The translations under genes and the position numbers were made by a program. The notes beneath the pieces were generated by a model that was not told the DNA's origin, ran no database searches, and saw only the letters and a list, made by a program, of their open reading frames with translations. A stretch of 64,000 nt of DNA from Sedimenticola thiotaurini (GTDB lineage Bacteria > Pseudomonadota > Gammaproteobacteria > Chromatiales > Chromatiaceae): assembly GCF_001007875.1 (NCBI RefSeq), contig NZ_CP011412.1:2914001-2978000 (forward strand), read 5' to 3'. Below are positions 12,423-20,085 of this stretch, piece by piece (position 1 is the stretch's first letter; every line of letters starts with the position of its first letter).

Positions 12423-12563
12423 TTACTGCCCTATCAGACTCACCAGCCCGGCCAGCAGGATGGCGGTCAGGGTGGTGGCCCAGAGCAGTCCGGCGGAGGG
12501 CTTGCCTGTGTTGTGCCGGCGCTCATGGCGGGCGGGTAGTTTCAAGGCGATATTTGGTGTCAT
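12423..12563 (-). CDS. Small single-span membrane protein, unknown function
   Basis: A 46-residue frame starting 21 bases after the stop of the DUF2325 gene. The N-terminal half is basic and rich in His and Arg (LPARHERRHNTGK). The C-terminal half is one hydrophobic helix (GLLWATTLTAILLAGLVSLI) ending in GQ. The architecture is that of a small inner-membrane protein with cytoplasmic basic tail. No strong ribosome site is visible, so expression would rely on coupling. I do not recognise the family. It could be spurious, but the reading frame fills an otherwise empty 266-base gap and keeps the operon's orientation. Confidence 0.45.
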   Translation of the reverse strand: MTPNIALKLPARHERRHNTGKPSAGLLWATTLTAILLAGLVSLIGQ

Positions 12564-12584
12564 GGTTTTGCTGCTCAGTTGGGT

Positions 12585-13775
12585 TCAGTTCGGGGTGTGC
12601 GGGATCTGGGACAGCTCTTTGGCAAAGGCCGACAGGCCGGAGCTGCGCAGGGGGATGAAGGCTTTGGCGTTCCGCTTGCAGAAGCGTTTTACCTTCTGGC
12701 AGGCATCGTGGCTGATACAGTCGATGGGGCAGAACACCATGTCTGCCTTGCTTAGCAGGCAGTGCAGATTGGCACGACTCTCTTCCACACCGCCGTCGTG
12801 ATGCTCGAATCGTCCGTGGCACTTCTCCACCAGGGCTCGAAAATGAGGTGACAGGGAGGGGTGTCCTCCCACATAGACGATTTTTCTGCCGCTCAGGTCA
12901 GCGGTCGGCTGCTCCGATGTATTATCACTGCTAAGCAGCTGTTGCAGGGCCAGCTCACTGGCCTGCTGCTCATCCTCCAGTCTGTTGAGCCGGGTCCGCA
13001 TACTGGCCAGTCGCTGCTGCAGTTGTTCGTTGCGCCGAGTCAGGGTGGTGAGTCGGCGCCGGGTCCGTTCCAGTTGTCGCACCACCCGGCTCAGCTCCTG
13101 ACGACTGGCGGCCAGCTGCTCCTCCTGATCGGTGCGACCCGCTTCGGCGGTCCCTTTGTCACGGGAGAGTCGGTTCAGCAGTTGCGCCTCCAGTTGCTGG
13201 ATAACGGCCTCCCGTTGCGCCAGCTGCTGCAGATGCTGGCGCTTGTTACGGGCGGCTGTTTCCCGCAGTTCGGTGACGGTTTCTTCCAGTGCGGTCATCC
13301 GCTGCAGGTCGGCGCGATTGGATGCCCCGGCGAGGTGAGAAAGCATATGTACATCACCAAACACCTGCCGGAGCAGTTCGGTCGGTGTGTGCGGGTGGGT
13401 CGCCAGGGCCCAGAGGGGGCCGGCCACATTGCCGCTGCGCAGAGCCTGCTGCCAATAGTTGGCCAGTTCCTTGGCGTCGGCTTTGGCCAGTTGATTGATC
13501 GGCGTACGATACTTTTTGTCCAGAAAACGGGTCAGATGGCGGGCAGCATGACACTCCTGGCCGGCACATCCGACCAGGGCGTTGTGGGCGTCATAATCGC
13601 TGGGCCTGGGATCCTGCAGGATGCCGGTCTGGCGAATGATTTTATGCAGCTCAGCCAGACTCAGGCAGGTACCCAGGATGGCGCAGTGAAATCTCCGCTC
13701 TGTCTCCCATAGCTTGAGACGCCGGGTCGAGACGGTCCGGGGCGGTTTAAACGGTTTTTTAATCAGGTCGCACAT
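12585..13775 (-). CDS. DUF2325 domain protein with coiled coil
   Basis: 396 residues, function unknown. The N-terminal domain contains clustered Cys/His (FHCAILGTCLS, then VGCAGQECHAARH), compatible with metal binding. The centre (about 170-290) is a long Gln/Arg/Leu-rich coiled coil. The C-terminal ~95 residues match the DUF2325 pattern: KIVYVGGHPSLSPHFRALVE, then VFCPIDCISHDACQKVKRFC. The ATG lies two bases after the stop of the 72-residue gene, so the two are translationally coupled, and a Fur box precedes that gene. Iron-linked regulation plus Cys/His-rich ends suggests a role in iron or redox metabolism; that is inference. Confidence 0.8.
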   Translation of the reverse strand: MCDLIKKPFKPPRTVSTRRLKLWETERRFHCAILGTCLSLAELHKIIRQTGILQDPRPSDYDAHNALVGCAGQECHAARHLTRFLDKKYRTPINQLAKADAKELANYWQQALRSGNVAGPLWALATHPHTPTELLRQVFGDVHMLSHLAGASNRADLQRMTALEETVTELRETAARNKRQHLQQLAQREAVIQQLEAQLLNRLSRDKGTAEAGRTDQEEQLAASRQELSRVVRQLERTRRRLTTLTRRNEQLQQRLASMRTRLNRLEDEQQASELALQQLLSSDNTSEQPTADLSGRKIVYVGGHPSLSPHFRALVEKCHGRFEHHDGGVEESRANLHCLLSKADMVFCPIDCISHDACQKVKRFCKRNAKAFIPLRSSGLSAFAKELSQIPHTPN

Positions 13776-13777
13776 GG

Positions 13778-13996
13778 TCAGATGGAGCAGGTTGAGGGTT
13801 GATGAAGATTGAGTCCCAGCCGTTCGGCATAGCTCAGCCCTTCATCCTGGATCTCCTCCAGGCTCAGGGCGCCGCTCTCCAGCAGGGGCCGAACCCAGGC
13901 GCTACCGCAACGCAGGATCTCTTCACCCGTTTCGGCATCCAGCAGTCGCAGGAAGGGGTCGCTACGTTCCAGCCAGGCATCAATGACACATCGCAT
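13778..13996 (-). CDS. 72-residue protein of unknown function, first gene of Fur-box operon
   Basis: Small, acidic, probably helical cytoplasmic protein (MRCVIDAWLERSDPFLRLLD at the start, three Cys in all, ending STCSI). No signal peptide or membrane segment. The ATG is preceded by AAGGAG eight bases upstream, a strong ribosome site, and the gene lies about 30 bases below a Fur box. It is two bases ahead of the DUF2325 gene. I do not recognise a family. A real gene is supported by the ribosome site, the promoter and the tight coupling to the next gene. Confidence 0.7.
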   Translation of the reverse strand: MRCVIDAWLERSDPFLRLLDAETGEEILRCGSAWVRPLLESGALSLEEIQDEGLSYAERLGLNLHQPSTCSI

Positions 13997-14025
13997 GATC
14001 GTCTCTCCTTGTTAAACGAAGAACA

Positions 14026-14044
14026 AATGATAATCATTATCATT
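14026..14044. promoter_or_regulatory. Fur box
   Basis: AATGATAATCATTATCATT is a perfect 9-1-9 inverted repeat, made of the GATAAT/ATTATC units of the Fur consensus. It overlaps the promoter of the 72-residue gene and would block RNA polymerase when Fur is iron-loaded, so the operon should be induced by iron limitation. slyX ends about 145 bases away on the same strand and is not controlled by it. Confidence 0.9.
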
Positions 14045-14054
14045 AGCATGTCAA
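14027..14054 (-). promoter_or_regulatory. Sigma-70 promoter of the DUF2325 operon
   Basis: On the minus strand TTGACA (14049-14054) is followed after 16 bases by TATCAT (14027-14032). The -35 box is perfect, the -10 box is one change from consensus. The start codon lies about 30 bases further on. The Fur box covers the spacer and -10 box. Confidence 0.7.
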
Positions 14055-14116
14055 GATAAGATGATGCGATTGTGACGCTGGGGTTTTGTAGCTACGGCGT
14101 GTTCAAGGGCGGACGT

Positions 14117-14138
14117 GCTCCGGGTGGCAACCCGGAGC
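14117..14138. terminator. Hairpin downstream of slyX
   Basis: Perfect 9-base stem GCTCCGGGT / ACCCGGAGC with a GGCA loop, 53 bases beyond the slyX stop. No T run follows on either strand, so it may be a transcript-end structure rather than a classical intrinsic terminator. Confidence 0.45.
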
Positions 14139-14190
14139 GCGGCTGTTATGCGGACAGCTGTGGCAGGTCGGAAGCTGGTGCGGAACCAAA

Positions 14191-14394
14191 TCAGTAGTGC
14201 GGCGGGATTTCGGTGGCGCTGGTGCCAGTGCCGTCCGGTGGCGCCAGATTCTGCATCTGTTTATGCAGCTCCCGGATCGCCAGTTGCAGGGTGTTGAGTT
14301 GGTTTTGTAGTTGGCAGACCGTCAGGTTGAGCTCCTGAATGGCGTCTTCCTGAAATGCGAGGCGGGACTGTAAGTCGATGATTTCATTGCTCAT
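14191..14394 (-). CDS. slyX: SlyX family protein
   Basis: 67 residues: an almost continuous leucine-heptad coiled coil (LQSRLAFQEDAIQELNLTV) and the short C-terminal tail ending in IPPHY that is diagnostic of SlyX. The biochemical function is not known. The start overlaps the zapE stop by four bases (ATGA), so the two are coupled. Confidence 0.93.
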   Translation of the reverse strand: MSNEIIDLQSRLAFQEDAIQELNLTVCQLQNQLNTLQLAIRELHKQMQNLAPPDGTGTSATEIPPHY

Positions 14395-15494
14395 GCCTGG
14401 TGCTCCCGTGATAGATACTCAATAGATTGCATCTCCTGCAGGCGGCTGACGGCGCGCTCAAATTCGGCACGCAACCGCTCCCCCTGGTAGAGTTGCAGCG
14501 GGCCGCTCGCCGCACTGATTATCAGTTTTACCCGTCGGTCGTAGAACTCATCCACCAGGAACACGAAGCGTCGTGCGGCGTCATCCAACTGGCTGGTCAG
14601 GGTCGGGATGTCCGAGATAATGACGGTGTGATAACAGCGCGCCAGTTCCAGGTAGTCGGCTTGGCTGCGCTGGTCGCCGCAGATAGCGAAAAAGTCGAAC
14701 CAGATCAGGTCGTCAGCCACCCGCCGGACCGGAATCTCCCGTCCGTACAGGGAGATGCTGCCGCCCTCCTGGCCCGGTTCCGGGGCCAGACGTTCAAACT
14801 CTTCACAGAGTCGTCCATCCACCTCCGGTGCCAGCGGCGTGTGGTAGACCGTCGCCTGTTGCAGATAGCGCAGCCGGTAATCGGTGCTGCTGTCCAGATG
14901 GATCACCCGGGTGTGCTGTTTGATCAGCGCAATGGCCGGCAGGAAGCTGGCCCGTTGCAGACCGTTGCGGTACAGATTATCCGGTTCCGTATTGGAAGTG
15001 GTGACCAGGGTGACGCCCCGATTGAACAGAGAGGTGAGGAGTCGGGCCAGGATCATGGCATCACCGATGTCGGTGACGATAAACTCGTCCAGGCAGAGTA
15101 TCCGGGTGCGGGCAGCGAGGGATTCGGCTACCTGGTCGAGCGGATCCTTGACCCCCTTGCGTCGGGCCAGGGCTTCGTGGGTATCCCGCATGAAGTGGTG
15201 AAAATGGACCCGCAACTTGTCTTTAAACGGCAGTCGGTTGAAAAACAGATCCACCAGCCAGGTCTTGCCCCGACCGACGCCTCCCCACAGGTAGAGACCG
15301 GTGACCGGTTGGCGTACCGGAGTGGCTTTCCGCATCAGCAGGCGTCGTAGCAGGTCCGGCTCAGGGGCCGGTGCGGGGGGCTGGATCAAGCGGTCGTAGA
15401 GGGCCTGGAGTTCCGCCACCACCGCTGCCTGTTGCGGGTCCGGCAGCACGTTTTCCTGCTGCAGCTGGTGTTGATAAAATTGCTCGGGTGTCAT
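14391..15494 (-). CDS. zapE: Cell division ATPase ZapE (AFG1-like)
   Basis: 367 residues. ZapE is a cytoplasmic AFG1-family ATPase associated with the Z ring and needed for division under some conditions. Walker A GLYLWGGVGRGKTWLVDLF, Walker B RILCLDEFIVTDIGDAMIL and the sensor segment LVTTSNTEPDNLYRNGLQR are intact, and the family-specific DLIWFDFFAICGDQRSQADY follows. Length matches the family (about 370). It is the upstream partner of slyX, and a 54-base gap separates it from the ArsR-type gene on the same strand. Confidence 0.93.
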   Translation of the reverse strand: MTPEQFYQHQLQQENVLPDPQQAAVVAELQALYDRLIQPPAPAPEPDLLRRLLMRKATPVRQPVTGLYLWGGVGRGKTWLVDLFFNRLPFKDKLRVHFHHFMRDTHEALARRKGVKDPLDQVAESLAARTRILCLDEFIVTDIGDAMILARLLTSLFNRGVTLVTTSNTEPDNLYRNGLQRASFLPAIALIKQHTRVIHLDSSTDYRLRYLQQATVYHTPLAPEVDGRLCEEFERLAPEPGQEGGSISLYGREIPVRRVADDLIWFDFFAICGDQRSQADYLELARCYHTVIISDIPTLTSQLDDAARRFVFLVDEFYDRRVKLIISAASGPLQLYQGERLRAEFERAVSRLQEMQSIEYLSREHQA

Positions 15495-15548
15495 CCGGCC
15501 AAGAATACCGGATTGGCGGTAAAAATGCCCGGTCTGGGGGAGTCCAAT

Positions 15549-15890
15549 CTAGTCCTTTTCAGGCGGGCGGCGTTCATCCAGGTTGGCCGGACAGAGCACG
15601 GTACGCATGGTGCCGATCAGAGTCAGCAACTGGCCGTTGCGAATCCGGTAATAGATGCGGTTGGCCTCCTTCCGGGAGACCACGATATGCTTGTTGCGGA
15701 GCTGCTCCAGGTGTTGCGAGATGTTGCTCTGTGAAGTCCCGGTGCGCTCTACAATCTCTCCCACCGACAGTTCATCATCGCCCAGCGAACAGAGGATTTT
15801 CCAGCGCAGCGGATGGGCCATCGCTTTCAGGGCGTTGGCCGTCAGCGTGGTGTCTTCATTTTCCAGGTCGAAGTTGTTTTGGTCACTCAT
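15549..15890 (-). CDS. ArsR-family regulator, candidate persulfide sensor (BigR/SqrR/YgaV type)
   Basis: 113-residue winged-helix repressor. The recognition helix region is SVGEIVERTGTSQSNISQHL. It lacks the metal-site CVC motif of ArsR/SmtB metal sensors. It does carry exactly two cysteines, Cys34 (RWKILCSLGDDELSV) and Cys100 (TMRTVLCPAN), 66 residues apart, the spacing and local context known for BigR, SqrR and YgaV, which form a tetrasulfide bridge with sulfide-derived persulfide. The neighbours are a receiver-PAS protein upstream and zapE downstream on the same strand. Target genes are not evident here. DNA binding is secure; the sensing role is inference. Confidence 0.85.
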   Translation of the reverse strand: MSDQNNFDLENEDTTLTANALKAMAHPLRWKILCSLGDDELSVGEIVERTGTSQSNISQHLEQLRNKHIVVSRKEANRIYYRIRNGQLLTLIGTMRTVLCPANLDERRPPEKD

Positions 15891-15905
15891 GATTAACTCC
15901 AGTTA

Positions 15906-16799
15906 CTACTCAAGGTGCATGCCGCTGCCGGGAGACCGCCCATCCGTGGTCTCCGTATCCTGGCGAACGTAGCCGCTCATGTCCTTGGCGATACAGAGAA
16001 TATGGGAGATCTCTCCCTGGTCGTCCTTGATCGCTGTGCGGGAGAACAGGATCGGGATACGTCGTCCGTCGTGGCCGATGAAGCGGGCTTCGATCTGCTT
16101 CAATGCGCCGACCCGGATCAAAGCCTCCAGCCAGGTGCCCATAAAGGCGCCGGCCTGTTCGTCCCCCTCCTCTTCAAAGATATCCCCGATACCCATCCCC
16201 AGCAGCGCCTCATCGCTGTAGCCGAGCATGCGTCGCAGGGCCGGGTTGACTTCGCGGATCTTGCCTTCCGGGCTCAATACCAGCAGCGCCTCACCCATAT
16301 AGTTGATGATATTTTCCAGGTGCTGTTTGGCCTGGGCCAGCTCCGCTGTGCGTTCCGCAACCTTCCGTTCCAGTTCCCGATTCAGGTCGCGCTCTTTTTC
16401 GATCAGCCGGAAATAGGTGCTGATCTTGTTGATCAGTTGGTTGTCGTCGATCGGTTTTAGCAGATAATCCACTGCGCCTACTTCATAGCCCTTCTGCTGA
16501 AACTCCTGGGTCTTGAAGGCGGCGGTAAGGAAGATGATGGGAATATCCCGGGTCTTTTTGCGAATCTTCAGCATGGAGGCGGTCTGGAAGCCGTCCATCT
16601 CCGGCATCTGGATATCCAGGATAATCAGGTCGATATGGGCGTCGCCCAGGGCAATGTCCAGCGCCTGTTGGCCGGAGGTGGCCTCCAGGATGGTCACATC
16701 CATATGCTGCTGCAACAGGGTGCGCAGGGTGAACAGGTTGTGCTCATGGTCATCCACGGCCAGGAGAGTAAAGCCGCTGTAGCGGTTCATGCGGCCCAT
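15906..16799 (-). CDS. Response regulator: receiver plus PAS domain
   Basis: 297 residues. The N-terminal receiver is complete: acidic pair Asp16-Asp17, phospho-acceptor Asp62 (LIILDIQMPEMDG), the LTA threonine and the LKPI lysine. A short coiled coil (ERDLNRELERKVAERTAELA) leads to a PAS domain (about 160-280, beginning IINYMGEALLVLSPEGKIRE). No DNA-binding, kinase, GGDEF or EAL output is present, so it probably signals through protein contacts. It lies 153 bases downstream of a hybrid kinase on the same strand, its likely partner. The start could also be the ATG three codons in. Confidence 0.88.
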   Translation of the reverse strand: MGRMNRYSGFTLLAVDDHEHNLFTLRTLLQQHMDVTILEATSGQQALDIALGDAHIDLIILDIQMPEMDGFQTASMLKIRKKTRDIPIIFLTAAFKTQEFQQKGYEVGAVDYLLKPIDDNQLINKISTYFRLIEKERDLNRELERKVAERTAELAQAKQHLENIINYMGEALLVLSPEGKIREVNPALRRMLGYSDEALLGMGIGDIFEEEGDEQAGAFMGTWLEALIRVGALKQIEARFIGHDGRRIPILFSRTAIKDDQGEISHILCIAKDMSGYVRQDTETTDGRSPGSGMHLE

Positions 16800-16952
16800 C
16801 CCCCGGCAACCCCCTTCTGCGTCCTACCCTGGCGGGCGGTCTGCGGCCGTGAAAAATCTCTCTTCTGCCAATTTTTCATGGGATACATCCCTGTGTGGTA
16901 TACCGGCGGGCGGCCTGTAGCGCTGGAAACTGTCTCTCCTGCCAATTATGCA

Positions 16953-19274
16953 TCATCTACTGTCTGCGGCCAGGTACTGCCTCAACAGCCGGTGTAACTG
17001 GTTGCCATCGAACGGGCGTCGGATCAGGGCGTCCGCACCGGCGGCCCGGCAGGCGGCCTCAATCTCCGGGTCCGCATCGGCAAGTATGGCGATTACCGGC
17101 ACCGACTGGGCCTGTTTGATGCTTTTTATCGTATCACAGCACTCTGCGCAGGGTAGAGTGATGTCAATCAATACCAGGGCGAATGGTTCATCCGCCAGCA
17201 GTTCCGCCGCCTCGGTGGCATCTTCAGCCGCCGTGACCCTGAGACCGGCCTGTTCCAGCAGAGGCGTCAGCTGCAGCAGGTTGTGCAGGTTGGCGTCCAC
17301 CACCAGGATTGAATGGCGGCCCAGATAGCAGTCGATCCGATCCGACGATGCCACTGCCGCCGTCTCGTCCCGCTGGGTGGTCGTCTCCGGCGGTGGCGAA
17401 ACGGGCTGGTTGGAATCCAGTGCGGCCGGCAGCAGCAGGGTGAACCGGCTGCCCTCCCCCGGGTTGCTGTGCAGACGGATCTCGCCACCCAGCAGCCGGG
17501 CCAGCTGTCGGCTGATGGTGAGTCCCAGGCCGGTACCGCCATAGCGGCGGTTGGTGGCGCCATCGGCCTGCTTGAACGCCTCAAATATCTCAGCCTGTTT
17601 TTCCGCGGGAATGCCGATGCCCTGGTCGGTGACGCTGATCTGCAGGGAGTAGGTTTCACCGGCGCTTGGATCCGCCGGCTCGGCCCGGATCAGGACCTCG
17701 CCGGATGCGGTGAACTTGACCGCGTTGGAGAGGAAGTTCTTGAGGATCTGGCGCAGTTTTTCCGGGTCGCTGATGAGCTGACCGGGGGCATTGCCGGCGA
17801 TCTCCAGACGCAGCGCCAGCCCCTTGGCATCGAACTGGGGCTGGACCAGCTCCACCAGGCTGTGCAGCAGCGGCGCCAAGTGGACGGTTTCCACGTGCAG
17901 TGGGGTACGGCGCGCCTCGATGCGGGACAGATCCAGGATATTGTCGATCAGCGCCTGCAAGTCACTGCCCGCCTCATGGATCACCCGCGCCTGTTTGAGC
18001 TGCTCCTCGCTCAACCCCTGTCTGGCGTTGGCCAGCAGTTTGGAGAGCAGCAGGATGGAGTTGAGCGGTGTCTTCAACTCGTGACTGATATTGGCGAGAA
18101 ACTGGGATTTATAGCGGTTGGACGCCTCCAGCTCCCGGGCATGGGCGCGCAGGTTACGGGAGTTCTGCACATGCTCCTCGGCCAGCCGGGAGAGATTGCT
18201 GCCCAACCGTTTCAGCTCCCGGGGACCCTTCCAGTTGAAGCGCACCGGCTTCTCCTGCTCCAGGATCTGCTGAATACCCTCTGTCAACTCCCGGCTCAGG
18301 CGCTCCGCCCGCTTGGCCAGCCAACGGGAGGCGAGCCAGGTGCCCAGGGTCAGCAGGAACACGATGCTCAATACCCGCAGGGTGAGGGCGTTGCGGAACT
18401 CGGCGATGGGAGAGGGATCGACCAGCCTGCCTACCCACAGTGCCCCGGACTGTTCGGTACGGAACATGGGTACCCACATGATCTGCTCGCCGCTGCCTTT
18501 CCAGAGTGCCGGTTTCTCCTGTGCAAACAGTGACTCCAGTCCCGGGTAACGGGTGAAGGCGTCACCACTGGGTGCGCCGGGGGCCGGTATCTCCAGGAAC
18601 TCGCCGTCATTGTTGACCCACAGGGTATCCCGGTAGAAGCGGGCGATACCACCCACGTCGATATTCAGCATCACCACGCCGATGATGGCACCGTTCTCCC
18701 GGTTGATGATCGGGGTCAGCAGACGCAGGGTCATGAAACGGCGTGGGTCCAGGGCGCCGGCATCCGGGTTGAGGCTGAGGGCGCTGACCAGCACCCGGCC
18801 CGGTTCGGCCTGCAGGGCGGCCTCGATCAGGGCCTTCGGTGCGCGGCCGGGACGTTTTACCGTGGGTTGCCAGGACTGATCATCCGGATCCCGGTCGAGC
18901 CAGAACCGCTCATCGCCCTGGGTGTCGAGAAACACGATCTGCACGATATCCAGCTGTTCATGGAGGATCTGGTTGATCCACTGGATATAACGGGTGCGGG
19001 CCAGATCGATATTCTGCTCGTTGTCGTTTTCCTTCTGGTTCCCCAGTACCGCGCCCGGCTCGGGTAATTTGGCCAGCAGGCGGACCATTTCGTGACGGCT
19101 GGCCAGATGCTGATCCAGGTCGCGGAAATCGGCACGCAGGTTCTGCAGATGGGCCTTCTGATAAAACAGGTCCATGCGCTCCAGCACCAATGGCAGATTG
19201 ATCACCACTGCAATCAGCAACGGAGTCAGGGCGAGGGCAAAAAAGAACAGCAGTATCTGGGTGCGGAATTTCAC
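16953..19274 (-). CDS. Hybrid sensor histidine kinase with degenerate receiver
   Basis: About 773 residues from a GTG at 19274; an in-frame TTG at 19334 is possible but would add 20 residues unlike a signal anchor and reach the truC promoter. Order: membrane segment (ILLFFFALALTPLLIAVVI), large periplasmic Cache-like sensor region, second membrane segment (LSIVFLLTLGTWLASRW), HisKA with His398 in FLANISHELKTPLNS, HATPase (NFLSNAVKF, DQGIGIP, GGTGLGL), C-terminal receiver. The receiver keeps an acidic residue (VVDAN) and the phospho-site LIDITLP, but the usual Lys is Arg (IRRPF) and the Thr is Ala (ILADAD). Probably pairs with the receiver-PAS protein downstream. Confidence 0.9.
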   Translation of the reverse strand: MKFRTQILLFFFALALTPLLIAVVINLPLVLERMDLFYQKAHLQNLRADFRDLDQHLASRHEMVRLLAKLPEPGAVLGNQKENDNEQNIDLARTRYIQWINQILHEQLDIVQIVFLDTQGDERFWLDRDPDDQSWQPTVKRPGRAPKALIEAALQAEPGRVLVSALSLNPDAGALDPRRFMTLRLLTPIINRENGAIIGVVMLNIDVGGIARFYRDTLWVNNDGEFLEIPAPGAPSGDAFTRYPGLESLFAQEKPALWKGSGEQIMWVPMFRTEQSGALWVGRLVDPSPIAEFRNALTLRVLSIVFLLTLGTWLASRWLAKRAERLSRELTEGIQQILEQEKPVRFNWKGPRELKRLGSNLSRLAEEHVQNSRNLRAHARELEASNRYKSQFLANISHELKTPLNSILLLSKLLANARQGLSEEQLKQARVIHEAGSDLQALIDNILDLSRIEARRTPLHVETVHLAPLLHSLVELVQPQFDAKGLALRLEIAGNAPGQLISDPEKLRQILKNFLSNAVKFTASGEVLIRAEPADPSAGETYSLQISVTDQGIGIPAEKQAEIFEAFKQADGATNRRYGGTGLGLTISRQLARLLGGEIRLHSNPGEGSRFTLLLPAALDSNQPVSPPPETTTQRDETAAVASSDRIDCYLGRHSILVVDANLHNLLQLTPLLEQAGLRVTAAEDATEAAELLADEPFALVLIDITLPCAECCDTIKSIKQAQSVPVIAILADADPEIEAACRAAGADALIRRPFDGNQLHRLLRQYLAADSR

Positions 19275-19353
19275 GTTGTCTGGCCAAGCGGATGCCGTTC
19301 CCGGCACATTAACCCATGCCGTTGTGATCCGCAAAGTGTGGCATGATGCGCCG

Positions 19354-20052
19354 ATGGGTGAGCTGACGATCCTGTACCAGGATGAACACTACATCGCGGT
19401 GGATAAACCGGCCGGGCTGCTGGTGCATCGGACCCGTATCTCGGAGGACAACCGCTTTGTCCTTCAGCTGCTGCGTGATCAGATCGGCCGCCGGGTCTAC
19501 CCGGTGCATCGGCTGGACCGGCCCACTTCCGGAGTGCTGGTGTTTGCTCTTGATTCCGATGCAGCACGGCGCCTGGTGCAGCTGTTTGAGCAGCGCCAGG
19601 TGGAGAAGCGCTACCTGGCGGTGGTGCGGGGTTATACGGATCAGGCGGCGCTGATCGATTATCCCCTGCGGGAGGAGCCGCATAAGCCCGCTCAGGCGGC
19701 AGTGACCGGTTATCGCCGGCTGGCTACCGTGGAGTTGCCGATCGCCGTGGGGCGCTATGCCACGGCCCGTTACTCGTTGCTGGAAGTACGTCCGGCCACC
19801 GGGCGCATGCATCAGATCCGTAAACATATGAAGCACATCTTCCACCCGATTGTCGGGGATACCACCCACGGTGACGGGCGGCATAACCAGCTGTTCCGGG
19901 AGCAGTTCGGGATCTATCGGCTGCTGCTGATGGCTACCGGGTTGGAGTTCCGGCACCCCTACAGCGGGGTGGATCTCTCCATTGCGGCTGCTCCCGATGG
20001 GGAGCTGAAGGGGTTGTTTGAGCGTCTGGGGTTTGCCGGGGAAACCGAATGA
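19354..20052 (+). CDS. truC: tRNA pseudouridine synthase C
   Basis: 232 residues from the ATG at 19354. TruC isomerises U65 of certain tRNAs to pseudouridine. The RluA-family catalytic segment HRLDRPTSGVLVF places the nucleophile at Asp55. TruC-type features are the early VDKPAGLLVHR, the ATVELPIAVGRYATARYSL segment and TGRMHQIRKHMKH. Upstream in-frame codons to 19174 overlap the histidine kinase on the other strand and show no RBS, so were excluded. It diverges from the kinase gene and converges on bcp. Confidence 0.9.
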   Translation: MGELTILYQDEHYIAVDKPAGLLVHRTRISEDNRFVLQLLRDQIGRRVYPVHRLDRPTSGVLVFALDSDAARRLVQLFEQRQVEKRYLAVVRGYTDQAALIDYPLREEPHKPAQAAVTGYRRLATVELPIAVGRYATARYSLLEVRPATGRMHQIRKHMKHIFHPIVGDTTHGDGRHNQLFREQFGIYRLLLMATGLEFRHPYSGVDLSIAAAPDGELKGLFERLGFAGETE

Positions 20053-20085
20053 TTCAAGCCATCCCTGGCGTTCGGAAGCGGCTGT

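Noticed and set aside
12380-12801. Plus-strand frames (92 and 127 codons) beside the DUF2325 gene
   Set aside because: They run antisense to the DUF2325 end and the 46-residue peptide gene, with no ribosome site and Arg/Cys/Trp-rich translations typical of shadows.
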